Assembly: GCF_011090185.1 (NCBI RefSeq)
Contig: NZ_JAAFGS010000001.1
Span: 868,001 to 932,000 of the forward strand
Direction: 5' to 3'
DNA: 64,000 nucleotides
Origin: Saccharibacillus alkalitolerans
GTDB taxonomy: Bacteria > Bacillota > Bacilli > Paenibacillales > Paenibacillaceae
A program made the position numbers and the translations under genes. The notes under the pieces were generated by a model, which had not been told where the DNA came from, searched no databases, and saw nothing but the letters and a program-made list of their open reading frames with translations. Each line of letters opens with the position of its first letter. The stretch's first letter is position 1. Below, piece by piece: positions 34,980 through 43,404 of this stretch.

Positions 34980-36617
34980 CTACGCTTCCGCCGTCCCGCC
35001 TTCCGGCAGCAGCGCCTTGATTCGAAAAGCCATGCGCAGCCGAAGCGTTTCCTCCGGATCCTTCAAACTGCGCCCGATAATCTCCTCGCATTTTTCCAGG
35101 CGGTAGATGACCGTGTTGCGATGGATATACAGCCGCTTCGCCGTTTCGGCGAGCTGACAGTGGGTCTCCAGGTACACGGACAGCGTCTGAAGCAGCGTAG
35201 GGTGATCTTTGATCGTTTCGTCCGTAAAGCCCTGCATCGTATCGGCGTAAAATTTGCGGAGATGATCGTAAGGGATCATGCGCAAAACTTCCGGCACTTC
35301 CTTGGGCTGATACAGTTCGATGAAGCGCGTTTTGCCCGCCATGCCGCCGAAGTAAAGCGCCTCGTTCGCTTCTTTGTAGGAGACGGGAATATGAACCAGA
35401 GGCTGGGCGTAGCTGCTCAGACCGAAGGACAGCTCCGAGGCGTAATGCGCGGAGACTTTGTTCTGAAGGTGCTCGAGCAGGGCCAGGAAGGAAGCTTCGA
35501 CCGTTTTCCATTCTTCGGCCAGCGGCATCAGCAGCACATAAGCCCGATCCTGGGTGAACAGGTGGACAGGGCGCGGAAAAGGTTCCAGCTCCGCCTCGAG
35601 GTGTTCGACGATCCGGTCCTGCTCCGCTTTGTACTGCATGAACGAGGTCGTCTTGTCCGCGCCGTCCAGCCTGCCTACCGCGCAGACATAACGCTGATCG
35701 CCGGTCAGGCCGAATTCCCGGCCCCGGCTGGCGATTTCGTCGGCGCTCGAAAATGCTCCTCCGATAAAGTTGGCGAAAAATTCGTTTTGAATGCGTCTGC
35801 GGTTCTGCTTGAGGGCGTTTTCCTTCATCAGCTCGAACGCGATCACGTTGGTCGCCTGCTCGACGGTGAGGATGCTTGAGCGTTCCGCAGAGGGCAGCAG
35901 TCCTTCGATGCAGAGATAATGCGGCTGCCGGTGGGTATGGACGGGAAACAGGGTCAGCGTCTCGCGGTCGCCGTCCGTCAGCGAAAAGGCGGAGAACAGG
36001 GAAGGCTGCGTAGGAAAGCGGCTGCCGCCCGCTAGCAGCGCCTCCAGGCGTCCGGCGGTGGCGGCGCGGGTGAAGCGTCCGGCGACGGGCTGCAAATAGG
36101 GGCCGAGCAGCAGCACGGGCAGCCGAAGCAGCGAAGAGAGCTGGTCGAGCAGCTTCGGGATGCCCTGCCCGCTCAAGATCTGCTGAGTGAACTGCCGATG
36201 CGTCTGCATGGCGTTGTGCAGCTCCGTCGTGCGCACGTCGAGAATATGGCTCAGCGACTTGTTGACGATATCGCCCAGCGAAGGTTCGACGGGCAGCTCC
36301 AGAAGGGGCAGCCCCAGTTCTTCCGCCGACGCGGCTGCCGACTCGGGAATGCTGCCGAGGAACCGCTTGCTCTTGATCCCCAGCGCCGCGCACTCCTGCC
36401 GGCTCATTTCGCGGATCAGGTGAAGAAGTGCCGGTACGTCGTCTTTGAAATGGAAAGCGGTCGTAATCAGCAGTTCGTTCTTTTTCAAATACGGAATAAT
36501 GTCGGGCGCGTCCATCATATTGACGGTATGTACTTCTCGGTTCAAACTCTTTCCTCCCGCGACGATGGCAGTTCCGTCAAACACGGGCAGCTTCAGCAGA
36601 TCATTCAATTTCATCAT
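34980..36617 (-). CDS. pucR: PucR-family purine catabolism regulator
   Basis: Regulator of 545 residues with the full PucR layout: an N-terminal PucR sensory domain (MKLNDLLKLPVFDGTAIVAG), a central GGDEF-like variant domain and the C-terminal helix-turn-helix (THCQLAETAKRLYIHRNTVI, then YRLEKCEEIIGRSL). ATG 36617 has the best distance to the GGGG ribosome binding site; ATGs at 36623 and 36614 are possible. Divergent from allC. In Bacillus, PucR activates the purine-degradation genes, with allantoin-pathway intermediates as effectors. A PucR-box-like sequence overlaps its own ribosome binding site. Confidence 0.92.
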   Translation of the reverse strand: MMKLNDLLKLPVFDGTAIVAGGKSLNREVHTVNMMDAPDIIPYLKKNELLITTAFHFKDDVPALLHLIREMSRQECAALGIKSKRFLGSIPESAAASAEELGLPLLELPVEPSLGDIVNKSLSHILDVRTTELHNAMQTHRQFTQQILSGQGIPKLLDQLSSLLRLPVLLLGPYLQPVAGRFTRAATAGRLEALLAGGSRFPTQPSLFSAFSLTDGDRETLTLFPVHTHRQPHYLCIEGLLPSAERSSILTVEQATNVIAFELMKENALKQNRRRIQNEFFANFIGGAFSSADEIASRGREFGLTGDQRYVCAVGRLDGADKTTSFMQYKAEQDRIVEHLEAELEPFPRPVHLFTQDRAYVLLMPLAEEWKTVEASFLALLEHLQNKVSAHYASELSFGLSSYAQPLVHIPVSYKEANEALYFGGMAGKTRFIELYQPKEVPEVLRMIPYDHLRKFYADTMQGFTDETIKDHPTLLQTLSVYLETHCQLAETAKRLYIHRNTVIYRLEKCEEIIGRSLKDPEETLRLRMAFRIKALLPEGGTAEA

Positions 36618-36627
36618 TCTCATGCCC

Positions 36628-36637
36628 CTTTGGTTAA
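36628..36637. promoter_or_regulatory. PucR-box-like sequence
   Basis: CTTTGGTTAA agrees with the CNTTGGTTAA part of the Bacillus PucR site WWWCNTTGGTTAA; the three flanking W positions are C here. It lies in the pucR leader, between pucR and allC. Autoregulation is inferred. Confidence 0.4.
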
Positions 36638-36788
36638 CATGTACAATGAATCCCCTAATTCTTCTACACTTCCGTGAATGCTTTCCGTGATGTTTTATTC
36701 TACAATGGTTTCAAAGCCTTTGCCAAGTTAATTAAACTAACACCGGTTGAAAAGCTTGCGCTGCCGGAAGTAGGGGGAGATTGCACTG

Positions 36789-38033
36789 ATGATCGAACAA
36801 CCGAAGTCGTCCGCCTTGTCCGAGCAGATCAAAAGCCTGATCGAATGGTTGGCTTCTTACGGAGGGAAGGACACGGGCGGCGTGACGCGGCTGCTGTATG
36901 ACGACGCGTGGCGGTCCGCCCAGCGGGCGATCGAAGCGAAGATGAAAGAGATCGGATTGGCGGCTCGTTACGATGACGCGGGCAATCTGTTCGGACGTCT
37001 GGAAGGCCGCGAAGCCGCAGCAAAAGTCATCCTGACCGGTTCGCATGTCGATACCGTCGCGGACGGCGGGAAATACGACGGCGCTTACGGAATCGTCGCG
37101 GCGCTGGCCGCGGCCGAATATTTGAAAAACCGTTACGGCGCTCCCCGCAAACCGATCGAGGTCGTTTCGCTGTGCGAAGAGGAAGGCAGCCGGTTCCCGC
37201 TGACCTATTGGGGATCGGGGAATATTACCGGCGTCAGAAACCGGGAATCGATCGAGCGCGCCGCGGACGCCGCGGGCATACCGTTCGAGCAGGCGATGCG
37301 GGGCGCGGGCTTCGGATTGGGACGGCATCCCCGGCCGAAGCGCGGCGACCTGGAATGCTTTATCGAGCTGCATATCGAGCAGGGAGAAGTGCTGGAACGC
37401 GAAGGCCGGGCGGTAGGCGTCGTCAGCCACATCGTCGGACAGCGCCGCTACGAGATCACGGTCCGCGGCGAGAGCAATCATGCCGGCACGACGCCGATGC
37501 GCTGGCGGCGCGACGCGATGCATACCGCCGCCGAGCTGATCGGGCTGCTGATGCGGCGGGCGCGAGCGGACAAGACGGGACTCGTCGCCACGGTCGGCCG
37601 GATGGAAGCCAAGCCGAACGTGGGCAACGTGATCGCGCGGGAAGTGACGTTCAGCCTGGATGTGCGCCACAGCGACGCCGAGACGATTCGCGCGTTCTGC
37701 GAAGAATCGTTCGGGGAATGCGAAGCGATCGCCGCGGAACACGGGACGACGCTCGAGTACCTGAAATGGATGGACGAGCCGCCGGTCGCGATGGACGAGC
37801 GGCTGCGCCGCGCGGCGGAGGAAGTGCTGGAACGCGAAGGAATCTCGCATCTGACGATGACGAGCGGAGCGGGGCACGATTCCCAGATCTTCGGAACGTT
37901 CTGCCCGACGGCGCTGCTGTTCGTGCCGAGCCGGGGAGGCGTCAGCCATTCGCCGGCGGAGTTCACGGAGACCGAAGATTTGGAGCGCGGCGTGCGGCTG
38001 CTGATCGACCTGCTGCATCGGCTGGCGTATTGA
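36789..38033 (+). CDS. allC: Allantoate amidohydrolase (M20 family)
   Basis: Zinc/manganese amidohydrolase of 414 residues, equivalent to E. coli AllC and Bacillus PucF, converting allantoate to ureidoglycine, ammonia and CO2. Metal ligands are visible in GSHVDTVADGGKYDGAYG (His, Asp), LCEEEGSRFP (Glu-Glu), and SGAGHDSQIF near the C-terminus; ELHIEQG and NHAGTTPM are family signatures. GGGGAG lies about eight bases before the ATG. First gene of the rightward unit with pucG 27 bases behind it. Confidence 0.93.
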   Translation: MIEQPKSSALSEQIKSLIEWLASYGGKDTGGVTRLLYDDAWRSAQRAIEAKMKEIGLAARYDDAGNLFGRLEGREAAAKVILTGSHVDTVADGGKYDGAYGIVAALAAAEYLKNRYGAPRKPIEVVSLCEEEGSRFPLTYWGSGNITGVRNRESIERAADAAGIPFEQAMRGAGFGLGRHPRPKRGDLECFIELHIEQGEVLEREGRAVGVVSHIVGQRRYEITVRGESNHAGTTPMRWRRDAMHTAAELIGLLMRRARADKTGLVATVGRMEAKPNVGNVIAREVTFSLDVRHSDAETIRAFCEESFGECEAIAAEHGTTLEYLKWMDEPPVAMDERLRRAAEEVLEREGISHLTMTSGAGHDSQIFGTFCPTALLFVPSRGGVSHSPAEFTETEDLERGVRLLIDLLHRLAY

Positions 38034-38060
38034 TCGAAAAATCGAGGAGGCGGACAGAAG

Positions 38061-39308
38061 ATGACAAAATACCGGGAAATTCAAGCCCCTTTGCGAACCA
38101 TTATGACGCCGGGGCCGGTCGAAGCGGACCCGAGGGTGCTGCGCGCGATGGCGACGCCGATTCTGGGGCAGTTCGATCCGGCGTTCACGCATATTATGAA
38201 CGAAACGATGGAGATGCTTCGGCAGACGTTCCAGACGGAAAATCAATGGGCGTTCCCGGTGGACGGCACTTCCCGCTCCGGCATCGAGGCGGTGCTGTGC
38301 AGTCTCATCGAGCCGGGGGATAAAGTGCTTGTGCCCATATTCGGGCGCTTCGGCCATCTGCTGACGGAGATCGCGGAGCGCAGCGGCGCGGAGGTTCATC
38401 TGATGGAATGCGCATGGGGGCGAGTGTTCGACCAGCAGGCGGTCATCGAAGAAGTGAAGCGGGTGCGGCCGAAAATTTTGGCGATCGTGCACGGCGAGAC
38501 GTCGACGGGCTGCATGCAGCCGCTGGACCGGATCGGGCCGGCGTGCCGCGAACTCGGCGTGCTGACCGTGGTCGACGCGGTCGCTTCGATCGGAGGGGCT
38601 CCCGTCAAAGTGGACGAATGGCAGCTCGACGCCGTCATCGGAGGAACGCAGAAATGCATTTCCGTTCCGTCCGGCATGGCGCCCGTCACTTACAACGAAC
38701 GGGTGGAACGCATTCTGGCTTCCCGCAAAAAAGTCGAACGGGGAGTCGCAGGAGACGGCGACCGAAGCGAAGTGGCTCGGCCGATCCGCAGCAATTACTT
38801 CGACCTGAGTCAGCTTCAGGATTATTGGGGGCCGCGCCGATTGAACCATCATACGGAAGCGACGTCCATGCTGTACGCGCTGCGCGAAGGGCTTCGCGTT
38901 CTGCTCGAAGAAGGGCTCGAGGAGCGCTTTGAGCGCCATCGGCTGCATGAACAAGCGCTGATGGCCGGCCTGCGCGGCATGGGGCTTGAACTGTTCAACG
39001 ACGTGCCGTGGAAGCTGCCGGTCGTCACCTGCGTGAAGATTCCGGCGGGCGTGGACGGCGAATCGGTGCGCAGCATGCTGCTGGATCAGTTCGGCATCGA
39101 GATCGCCAGCTCGTTCGGGCCGCTGCACGGCCGGATCTGGCGGATCGGAACGATGGGATACAGCTGCCGCAAAGAAAACGTGCTGTTCGCGCTGGCCGCC
39201 CTGGAAGCCGTATTGATCCGGCACCGTGCGCCGATTGTTATCGGACGCGGGGTGCAGGAAGCGCTCGATGTGTACGAGGAAGTCCGACTGGAAACGGCGA
39301 GCGTATAA
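38061..39308 (+). CDS. pucG: (S)-ureidoglycine-glyoxylate aminotransferase
   Basis: PLP-dependent class V aminotransferase of 415 residues. MTPGPVEADPRVLRAM at the start and VDAVASIGG with GGTQKCISVPSG, giving Lys about 198 as the Schiff-base residue, place it with alanine/serine-glyoxylate aminotransferases. Its place right behind allC identifies it as PucG, which transaminates ureidoglycine with glyoxylate to oxalurate and glycine. GGAGG precedes the ATG. Followed by a structured intergenic region. Confidence 0.92.
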   Translation: MTKYREIQAPLRTIMTPGPVEADPRVLRAMATPILGQFDPAFTHIMNETMEMLRQTFQTENQWAFPVDGTSRSGIEAVLCSLIEPGDKVLVPIFGRFGHLLTEIAERSGAEVHLMECAWGRVFDQQAVIEEVKRVRPKILAIVHGETSTGCMQPLDRIGPACRELGVLTVVDAVASIGGAPVKVDEWQLDAVIGGTQKCISVPSGMAPVTYNERVERILASRKKVERGVAGDGDRSEVARPIRSNYFDLSQLQDYWGPRRLNHHTEATSMLYALREGLRVLLEEGLEERFERHRLHEQALMAGLRGMGLELFNDVPWKLPVVTCVKIPAGVDGESVRSMLLDQFGIEIASSFGPLHGRIWRIGTMGYSCRKENVLFALAALEAVLIRHRAPIVIGRGVQEALDVYEEVRLETASV

Positions 39309-39347
39309 AGCCGGGCGAGGGGCGAAGGGCGGAGTTCCGGAGAAAGG

Positions 39348-39401
39348 ATGCGGCGGCCGCGCGCCGCATTCGGGAAATCCGAAAGAGAGCGCTCCGCTCT
39401 C
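39348..39401 (+). other. Two adjacent GC-rich hairpins between pucG and the permease
   Basis: First hairpin ATGCGGCG / CGCCGCAT with a six-base loop (39348-39369). Second hairpin GAGAGCG / CGCTCTC with a three-base loop (39385-39401). Neither has a T-tract; both precede the terminator at 39459. Confidence 0.6.
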
Positions 39402-39458
39402 CGCCGAATTTATGTCTCGGCCTGTCATCGTCCCTGCTTGGTGGGGGTATAAGAGATT

Positions 39459-39486
39459 AAGGATTCCGGATTTCCGGAATCCTTTT
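39459..39486 (+). terminator. Terminator or attenuator before the NCS2 permease
   Basis: Stem AAGGATTCCGG / CCGGAATCCTT with a four-base loop and four T. It ends only 42 bases before the permease start, leaving no room for a full promoter behind it, so partial read-through is likely. No purine riboswitch motif was recognised upstream. Confidence 0.75.
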
Positions 39487-39528
39487 GCATAGGAAGGCGC
39501 GGATTAAAGCGGATACGGAAGGTGAATT

Positions 39529-40881
39529 ATGAAACGGATTGTTACGCTGCGCTCCGGACTGGCGGGGCTGCAGTGGCTTTTTTTCTTGTTTACGAATACG
39601 GTCGTCATTCCGATTACGGTCGGGGCGGCGTTCGGGCTCCCGCAGGCAAAGATTCAATTTCTGATCCAGTGTTCGTTCGTGCTGACGGGCTTGGCCTGCG
39701 TCGCGCAGGCGGGACTGGGACATAAACGCGCGGTGATGGAAGGGCAGTCGGGGCTGTGGTGGGGAGTGATTCTCAGTCTCTGCGCGGCGGCTCCGTCGCT
39801 GGGCATCCCGCTGACCGAATTGGGCGGCAGTCTGGCGGTAGGCATCGCGATTTCCGGCGCGGTCACGGTTCTGATCGGGATATGCGGCTTGGCCGGTCCG
39901 CTGTCGAAGCTGTTTACGCCCGGCGTGATGGCGGTGTTCATGTTCCTGCTGGGCTGCCGGTTGAATATGATCTTTCTGGAAGGGATGCTCGGGATTTCGT
40001 CGGGGACATCGGCGGGAGACGCGGTCATCCAACCCGGAATCTTCCTGCTGGCCGCCGGCGTGGCGGCATTTGTCGCCGTATTGGCAGTCGCGGCCAGGCC
40101 CGCGATCGCGCAGTATGCGCTGCTGATCGGGATTCTGGGCGGCTGGGGGCTGCATGCCGCGATCTTCGGTTCCGGCGGCGAAGCGTCCGCGTCGGGGATG
40201 CTGGAGATCGGGCTGTTTCCGCTCGGCGAGCCGACCGGCGGCGGCCTGAATGCCGGGGTCGTGGCCATCGCCGTGATCGCCGGCCTGGTTAACGCTTCGA
40301 ATACGTTCGGAGCGTTGAAAGGGACGGACGACATCTACGAGCAGGAAGCGTCCGGCAGGCAGTACGCGCGTTCCTTCACGATCAGCGGCGTGCTGGCGGT
40401 CCTCTCGGGCCTGCTCGGCTTGGTGCCTTATGCGCCTTACGTCTCGTCCGTCGGCTTTCTTCAGCAGACGCGCATTCGCGAGCGGCTGCCCTTCGTGATC
40501 GGGGGGCTGCTGTTTGCCGGGATCGGTCTGATTCCGGCGGTCAGCGGCCTGCTGACCGCGCTGCCGCTCAGCATCGGCAGCGCGGTGCTGCTGGTCACTT
40601 ATTTGAGGCTGCTCGGCTCTTCGCTGCAGTATTTCGGACAGATTCGCATGGACGCGGCGAATCTGTACCGGACCGCGGCGCCGCTGTTCGTCGGCATCGT
40701 CGTCATGGGCATGCCTTCGGCCTATTTCGCTTCGCTGCCTCCGTTATGGCGTCCGCTGCTGGGCAGCGGACTTCTGGTCGGCATCCTGCTGGCGCTGCTG
40801 CTGGACCGGCTTCGCGTCGGCTCTTTGCGGACGGGGAAAGCGAAGCGGGAACACAGCGGCACGTCCGATTCAATAGAATGA
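39529..40881 (+). CDS. NCS2-family purine/uracil permease
   Basis: Membrane transporter of 450 residues with about 12-14 hydrophobic segments, of the nucleobase-ascorbate/xanthine-uracil family. The block AGLVNASNTFGALKGTDDIY corresponds to the family's substrate/proton site region (usual acidic residue replaced by Asn-Ala-Ser), and the N-terminal QWLFFLFTNTVVIPI to the first helices. It resembles the YwdJ branch more than PbuX or PucJ/PucK. GGAAGGTG stands before the ATG. Context suggests import of a purine breakdown product; the exact substrate is open. Confidence 0.85.
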   Translation: MKRIVTLRSGLAGLQWLFFLFTNTVVIPITVGAAFGLPQAKIQFLIQCSFVLTGLACVAQAGLGHKRAVMEGQSGLWWGVILSLCAAAPSLGIPLTELGGSLAVGIAISGAVTVLIGICGLAGPLSKLFTPGVMAVFMFLLGCRLNMIFLEGMLGISSGTSAGDAVIQPGIFLLAAGVAAFVAVLAVAARPAIAQYALLIGILGGWGLHAAIFGSGGEASASGMLEIGLFPLGEPTGGGLNAGVVAIAVIAGLVNASNTFGALKGTDDIYEQEASGRQYARSFTISGVLAVLSGLLGLVPYAPYVSSVGFLQQTRIRERLPFVIGGLLFAGIGLIPAVSGLLTALPLSIGSAVLLVTYLRLLGSSLQYFGQIRMDAANLYRTAAPLFVGIVVMGMPSAYFASLPPLWRPLLGSGLLVGILLALLLDRLRVGSLRTGKAKREHSGTSDSIE

Positions 40882-40900
40882 AACGAAGGAGGAACCGAAT

Positions 40901-42229
40901 ATGAACGCAAGCGATCGGGAAATACGGAAGGACCGGGTTCCGCCCGGAACGGATCCCGGCAGGGAGGCGGACCTCTGGAGAGCGTTCGTCGACTCCGCTG
41001 TCGGGCTGGAGGCTTCGGGATCGGGCTTGTTGGACGGACTGACTTTTGCGGTCAAAGACGTCTTCGATATCCAAGGCGTCGTCAGCGGAGCCGGCAGTCC
41101 GGACTGGCTTCGCACGCACGGCCCTGCCGTTTCTACCGCTCTGGCGCTGCTTCGGCTGCTGGCGAACGGCGCCCGTTTGGAGGGCACGACGCAGACCGAC
41201 GAGATGATGTACAGCCTGAACGGCGAAAACGCCCATTACGGCACGCCGGTCAATCCCGCCGCGCCGGATCGGATTCCGGGCGGTTCGTCGAGCGGCTCGG
41301 CCGTCGCGGCCGCTGCCGGCCTGGTCGATTTTGCCGTCGGAACGGATACGGGCGGATCGGTGCGCATCCCTTCGTCTTACTGCGGAATATACGGTTTTCG
41401 TCCGACGCACGGAGCGGTATGCGCGGACGGAGTCGTTCCGCTGGCGCGAAGTTTCGATACGGTCGGCTGGATGAGCCGGGATCCCGGCGTTCTGCTGCGG
41501 GCGGGCCGCGTGCTGCTGGGACGAGATGCCGAATTATCGGCTGAAGCGGGCAGGGGACGGAGTGCCGACGGGCCGAAACTCGCTGCGGCAGGCGCGATCG
41601 CTCCGGAGACCGACCGGCCGTTTGCGCGCTTTTTCGCAGCCGAAGAGGCCTGGGCGCTGCCCGAGGAATCCGATCGGAAGACGCTGCTCGATCGGCTGCG
41701 CCGATTCGGCGGTTGGCAGGACGGCGGATCCCCGATCCGCGTAACGGAACAGGGGGATACGCTGGTCGACTGGTCGGCGGCTTTCCGCATCCTGCAGGGG
41801 CTGGAGATCGCGCGCGAACACGGCGAATGGATCGAGCGCGAGCGGCCCGTGTTCGGCCCGGGCATCGCGGAGCGTTTCGAGTGGGCGCGCGCGCTGGACC
41901 CGTCCGCGGGCGCGTCGGAGACGCAGCTGCGCGCAGCGGTTCGGAGCAAGCTGACGGCGCTGCTGGGGAACGACGGGCTTCTGGCGATTCCGACCGCGCC
42001 CGGCCCCGCTCCGCTGCTCGGGCTGCGCGGCGCGGAGGCCGAGACTTATCGGGCCAAAGTCATGCAGCTTTCCTGCATGGCGGGATTGTCGGGTCTGCCG
42101 CAGATTACCGTGCCGGTCCTGCGGGCGGACGGCCTGCCGCTCGGATTGTCCTTTATCGCCGGACCGAACGCGGACTTGAAGCTGCTGCGCTGGACGGCGG
42201 AACAATTCGAAAAAGAGGTGCGGAGATGA
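40901..42229 (+). CDS. Amidase-signature hydrolase in the puc cluster
   Basis: Amidase-signature enzyme of 442 residues. The Ser-cisSer-Lys triad is visible: Lys in LTFAVKDVFDIQG, Ser in PGGSSSGSAVAAAAG and the nucleophile in GTDTGGSVRIPSSYCG. The C-terminal half is shorter and more variable than in GatA. AAGGAGG precedes the ATG. It lies 19 bases after the permease and overlaps the next gene in ATGA. Because PucG makes oxalurate, whose further breakdown needs an amide or ureido hydrolysis, this enzyme is a candidate for that step (inference). Confidence 0.88.
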   Translation: MNASDREIRKDRVPPGTDPGREADLWRAFVDSAVGLEASGSGLLDGLTFAVKDVFDIQGVVSGAGSPDWLRTHGPAVSTALALLRLLANGARLEGTTQTDEMMYSLNGENAHYGTPVNPAAPDRIPGGSSSGSAVAAAAGLVDFAVGTDTGGSVRIPSSYCGIYGFRPTHGAVCADGVVPLARSFDTVGWMSRDPGVLLRAGRVLLGRDAELSAEAGRGRSADGPKLAAAGAIAPETDRPFARFFAAEEAWALPEESDRKTLLDRLRRFGGWQDGGSPIRVTEQGDTLVDWSAAFRILQGLEIAREHGEWIERERPVFGPGIAERFEWARALDPSAGASETQLRAAVRSKLTALLGNDGLLAIPTAPGPAPLLGLRGAEAETYRAKVMQLSCMAGLSGLPQITVPVLRADGLPLGLSFIAGPNADLKLLRWTAEQFEKEVRR

Positions 42230-43095
42230 AACTTTCGACGATCGAATACGAAGGATGCGAGCAGGCCGCTTTTCTGACGGAGCGAGGGCTGATCCCGCTT
42301 GCCGGGCTGAACGAGCGGGAAGGCTCGGATTGGGACACGGAAATTTTCGAGCTGCTTCGGAGCGGCAGGATGGAGCATCTGCGCCGATGGTACGCCGAGG
42401 GAGGGAAGGAACGGTTGATCCCGATGCCCGTTCTTCCCGCCGGCCGCGTCCGTTACCGGGCGCTCTATCGCACACCCGGCAAGATCATCGGCGTCGGCAT
42501 GAATTACCTGGCGAAAGCGATCGAACTGTCCGGGCGTCCTCCCGAGGACGAACCGGTCATTTTCCTGAAACCGAATACGTCGCTGATCGGTCCGGGAGAG
42601 ACGATTCTTCTGCCGCCGGCAGCCGGACGGGTAACGGCGGAGGCCGAACTTGCGATCGTGATCGGAAAGACGTGCCGCGGCTTGGCCGAAGAGGAAGCGA
42701 TGCGGGCGGTGGCCGGCGTTACGGCTTCGCTCGACATGACCGCCAAAGACATCCATGCCCGCAATCCCCGTTTCATGCAGCGGGCGAAAAGCTTCGATAC
42801 GTTTTTGAGCCTCGGCGCTTCCTTTTCCACCCTTGACGAATATCCGGATCTGGCGGGTTTGGAGGTCGCCACGGTACGCAGCGGCAGCGCTGTGCACCGG
42901 GACACGGTCGGACGAATGATTTTTTCCCCTGCTTATCTGGTTTCGTTCCTCTCGCATATCATGACCCTGCATCCGGGAGACGTGATCTTGACCGGAACGC
43001 CGGGATCGGTGACGGTTGAAGCGGGCGACGAAGCGGAATGCCGAATCGAAGGACTGGAAACGTTGAAAAACCCCGTCGGCTTATCCCCTTTTTGA
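42226..43095 (+). CDS. Fumarylacetoacetate hydrolase-family enzyme
   Basis: FAH-family protein of 289 residues. The start of the catalytic domain is seen in GKIIGVGMNYLAKAIEL; the metal-binding region follows in AEAELAIVIGKTCRGLAEEE, and the end in GDVILTGTPGSVTVEAGDE. Such enzymes act on 2-oxo-acids (hydratase, decarboxylase or lyase), and some are annotated as ureidoglycolate lyase without proof. ATG overlaps the amidase stop by four bases. A terminator follows, so the unit is permease-amidase-FAH. The reaction in this pathway is unknown. Confidence 0.88.
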   Translation: MKLSTIEYEGCEQAAFLTERGLIPLAGLNEREGSDWDTEIFELLRSGRMEHLRRWYAEGGKERLIPMPVLPAGRVRYRALYRTPGKIIGVGMNYLAKAIELSGRPPEDEPVIFLKPNTSLIGPGETILLPPAAGRVTAEAELAIVIGKTCRGLAEEEAMRAVAGVTASLDMTAKDIHARNPRFMQRAKSFDTFLSLGASFSTLDEYPDLAGLEVATVRSGSAVHRDTVGRMIFSPAYLVSFLSHIMTLHPGDVILTGTPGSVTVEAGDEAECRIEGLETLKNPVGLSPF

Positions 43096-43404
43096 TCGGA
43101 AAATTCTCCTTAATGTTCGTAAATAAAACGTTCTCATTCTAATATCACACATTGTGTGATGTTTTTTTGTTCAGTTTCAACAGCGAAGCGACGGATAATC
43201 TACGTTTTTGTCAATGAAATGTGATGATAAGATGATAAAATAAGAAACACAAAGCAAAAGTAAGAATACATTACATAATAGAGTGATGTTATCTTACCGG
43301 ATTCAATCGTCTGCAGGATGCGCAGAGCCGGACAGAAACGGTACAGAACTTCTCTAGGCGGCCGGCTGTGCGCATACCATCAAAAAGAGGGAGTGGAGCT
43401 GCGT
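43096..43404. other. AT-rich regulatory region before pucI
   Basis: About 310 bases, clearly richer in A and T than the rest of the window. It holds the FAH terminator at its left end and an inverted repeat pair TAAGAT (about 43230) and ATCTTA (about 43290) further right. No confident promoter hexamers or known PucR or TnrA box were found here. Confidence 0.6.
43144..43168 (+). terminator. Terminator of the permease-amidase-FAH unit
   Basis: Stem ATCACAC / GTGTGAT with loop ATT and seven T after one G. Confidence 0.82.

Noticed and set aside
39309-39528. Possible purine riboswitch before the permease
   Set aside because: The conserved loop sequences of the purine aptamer are absent.
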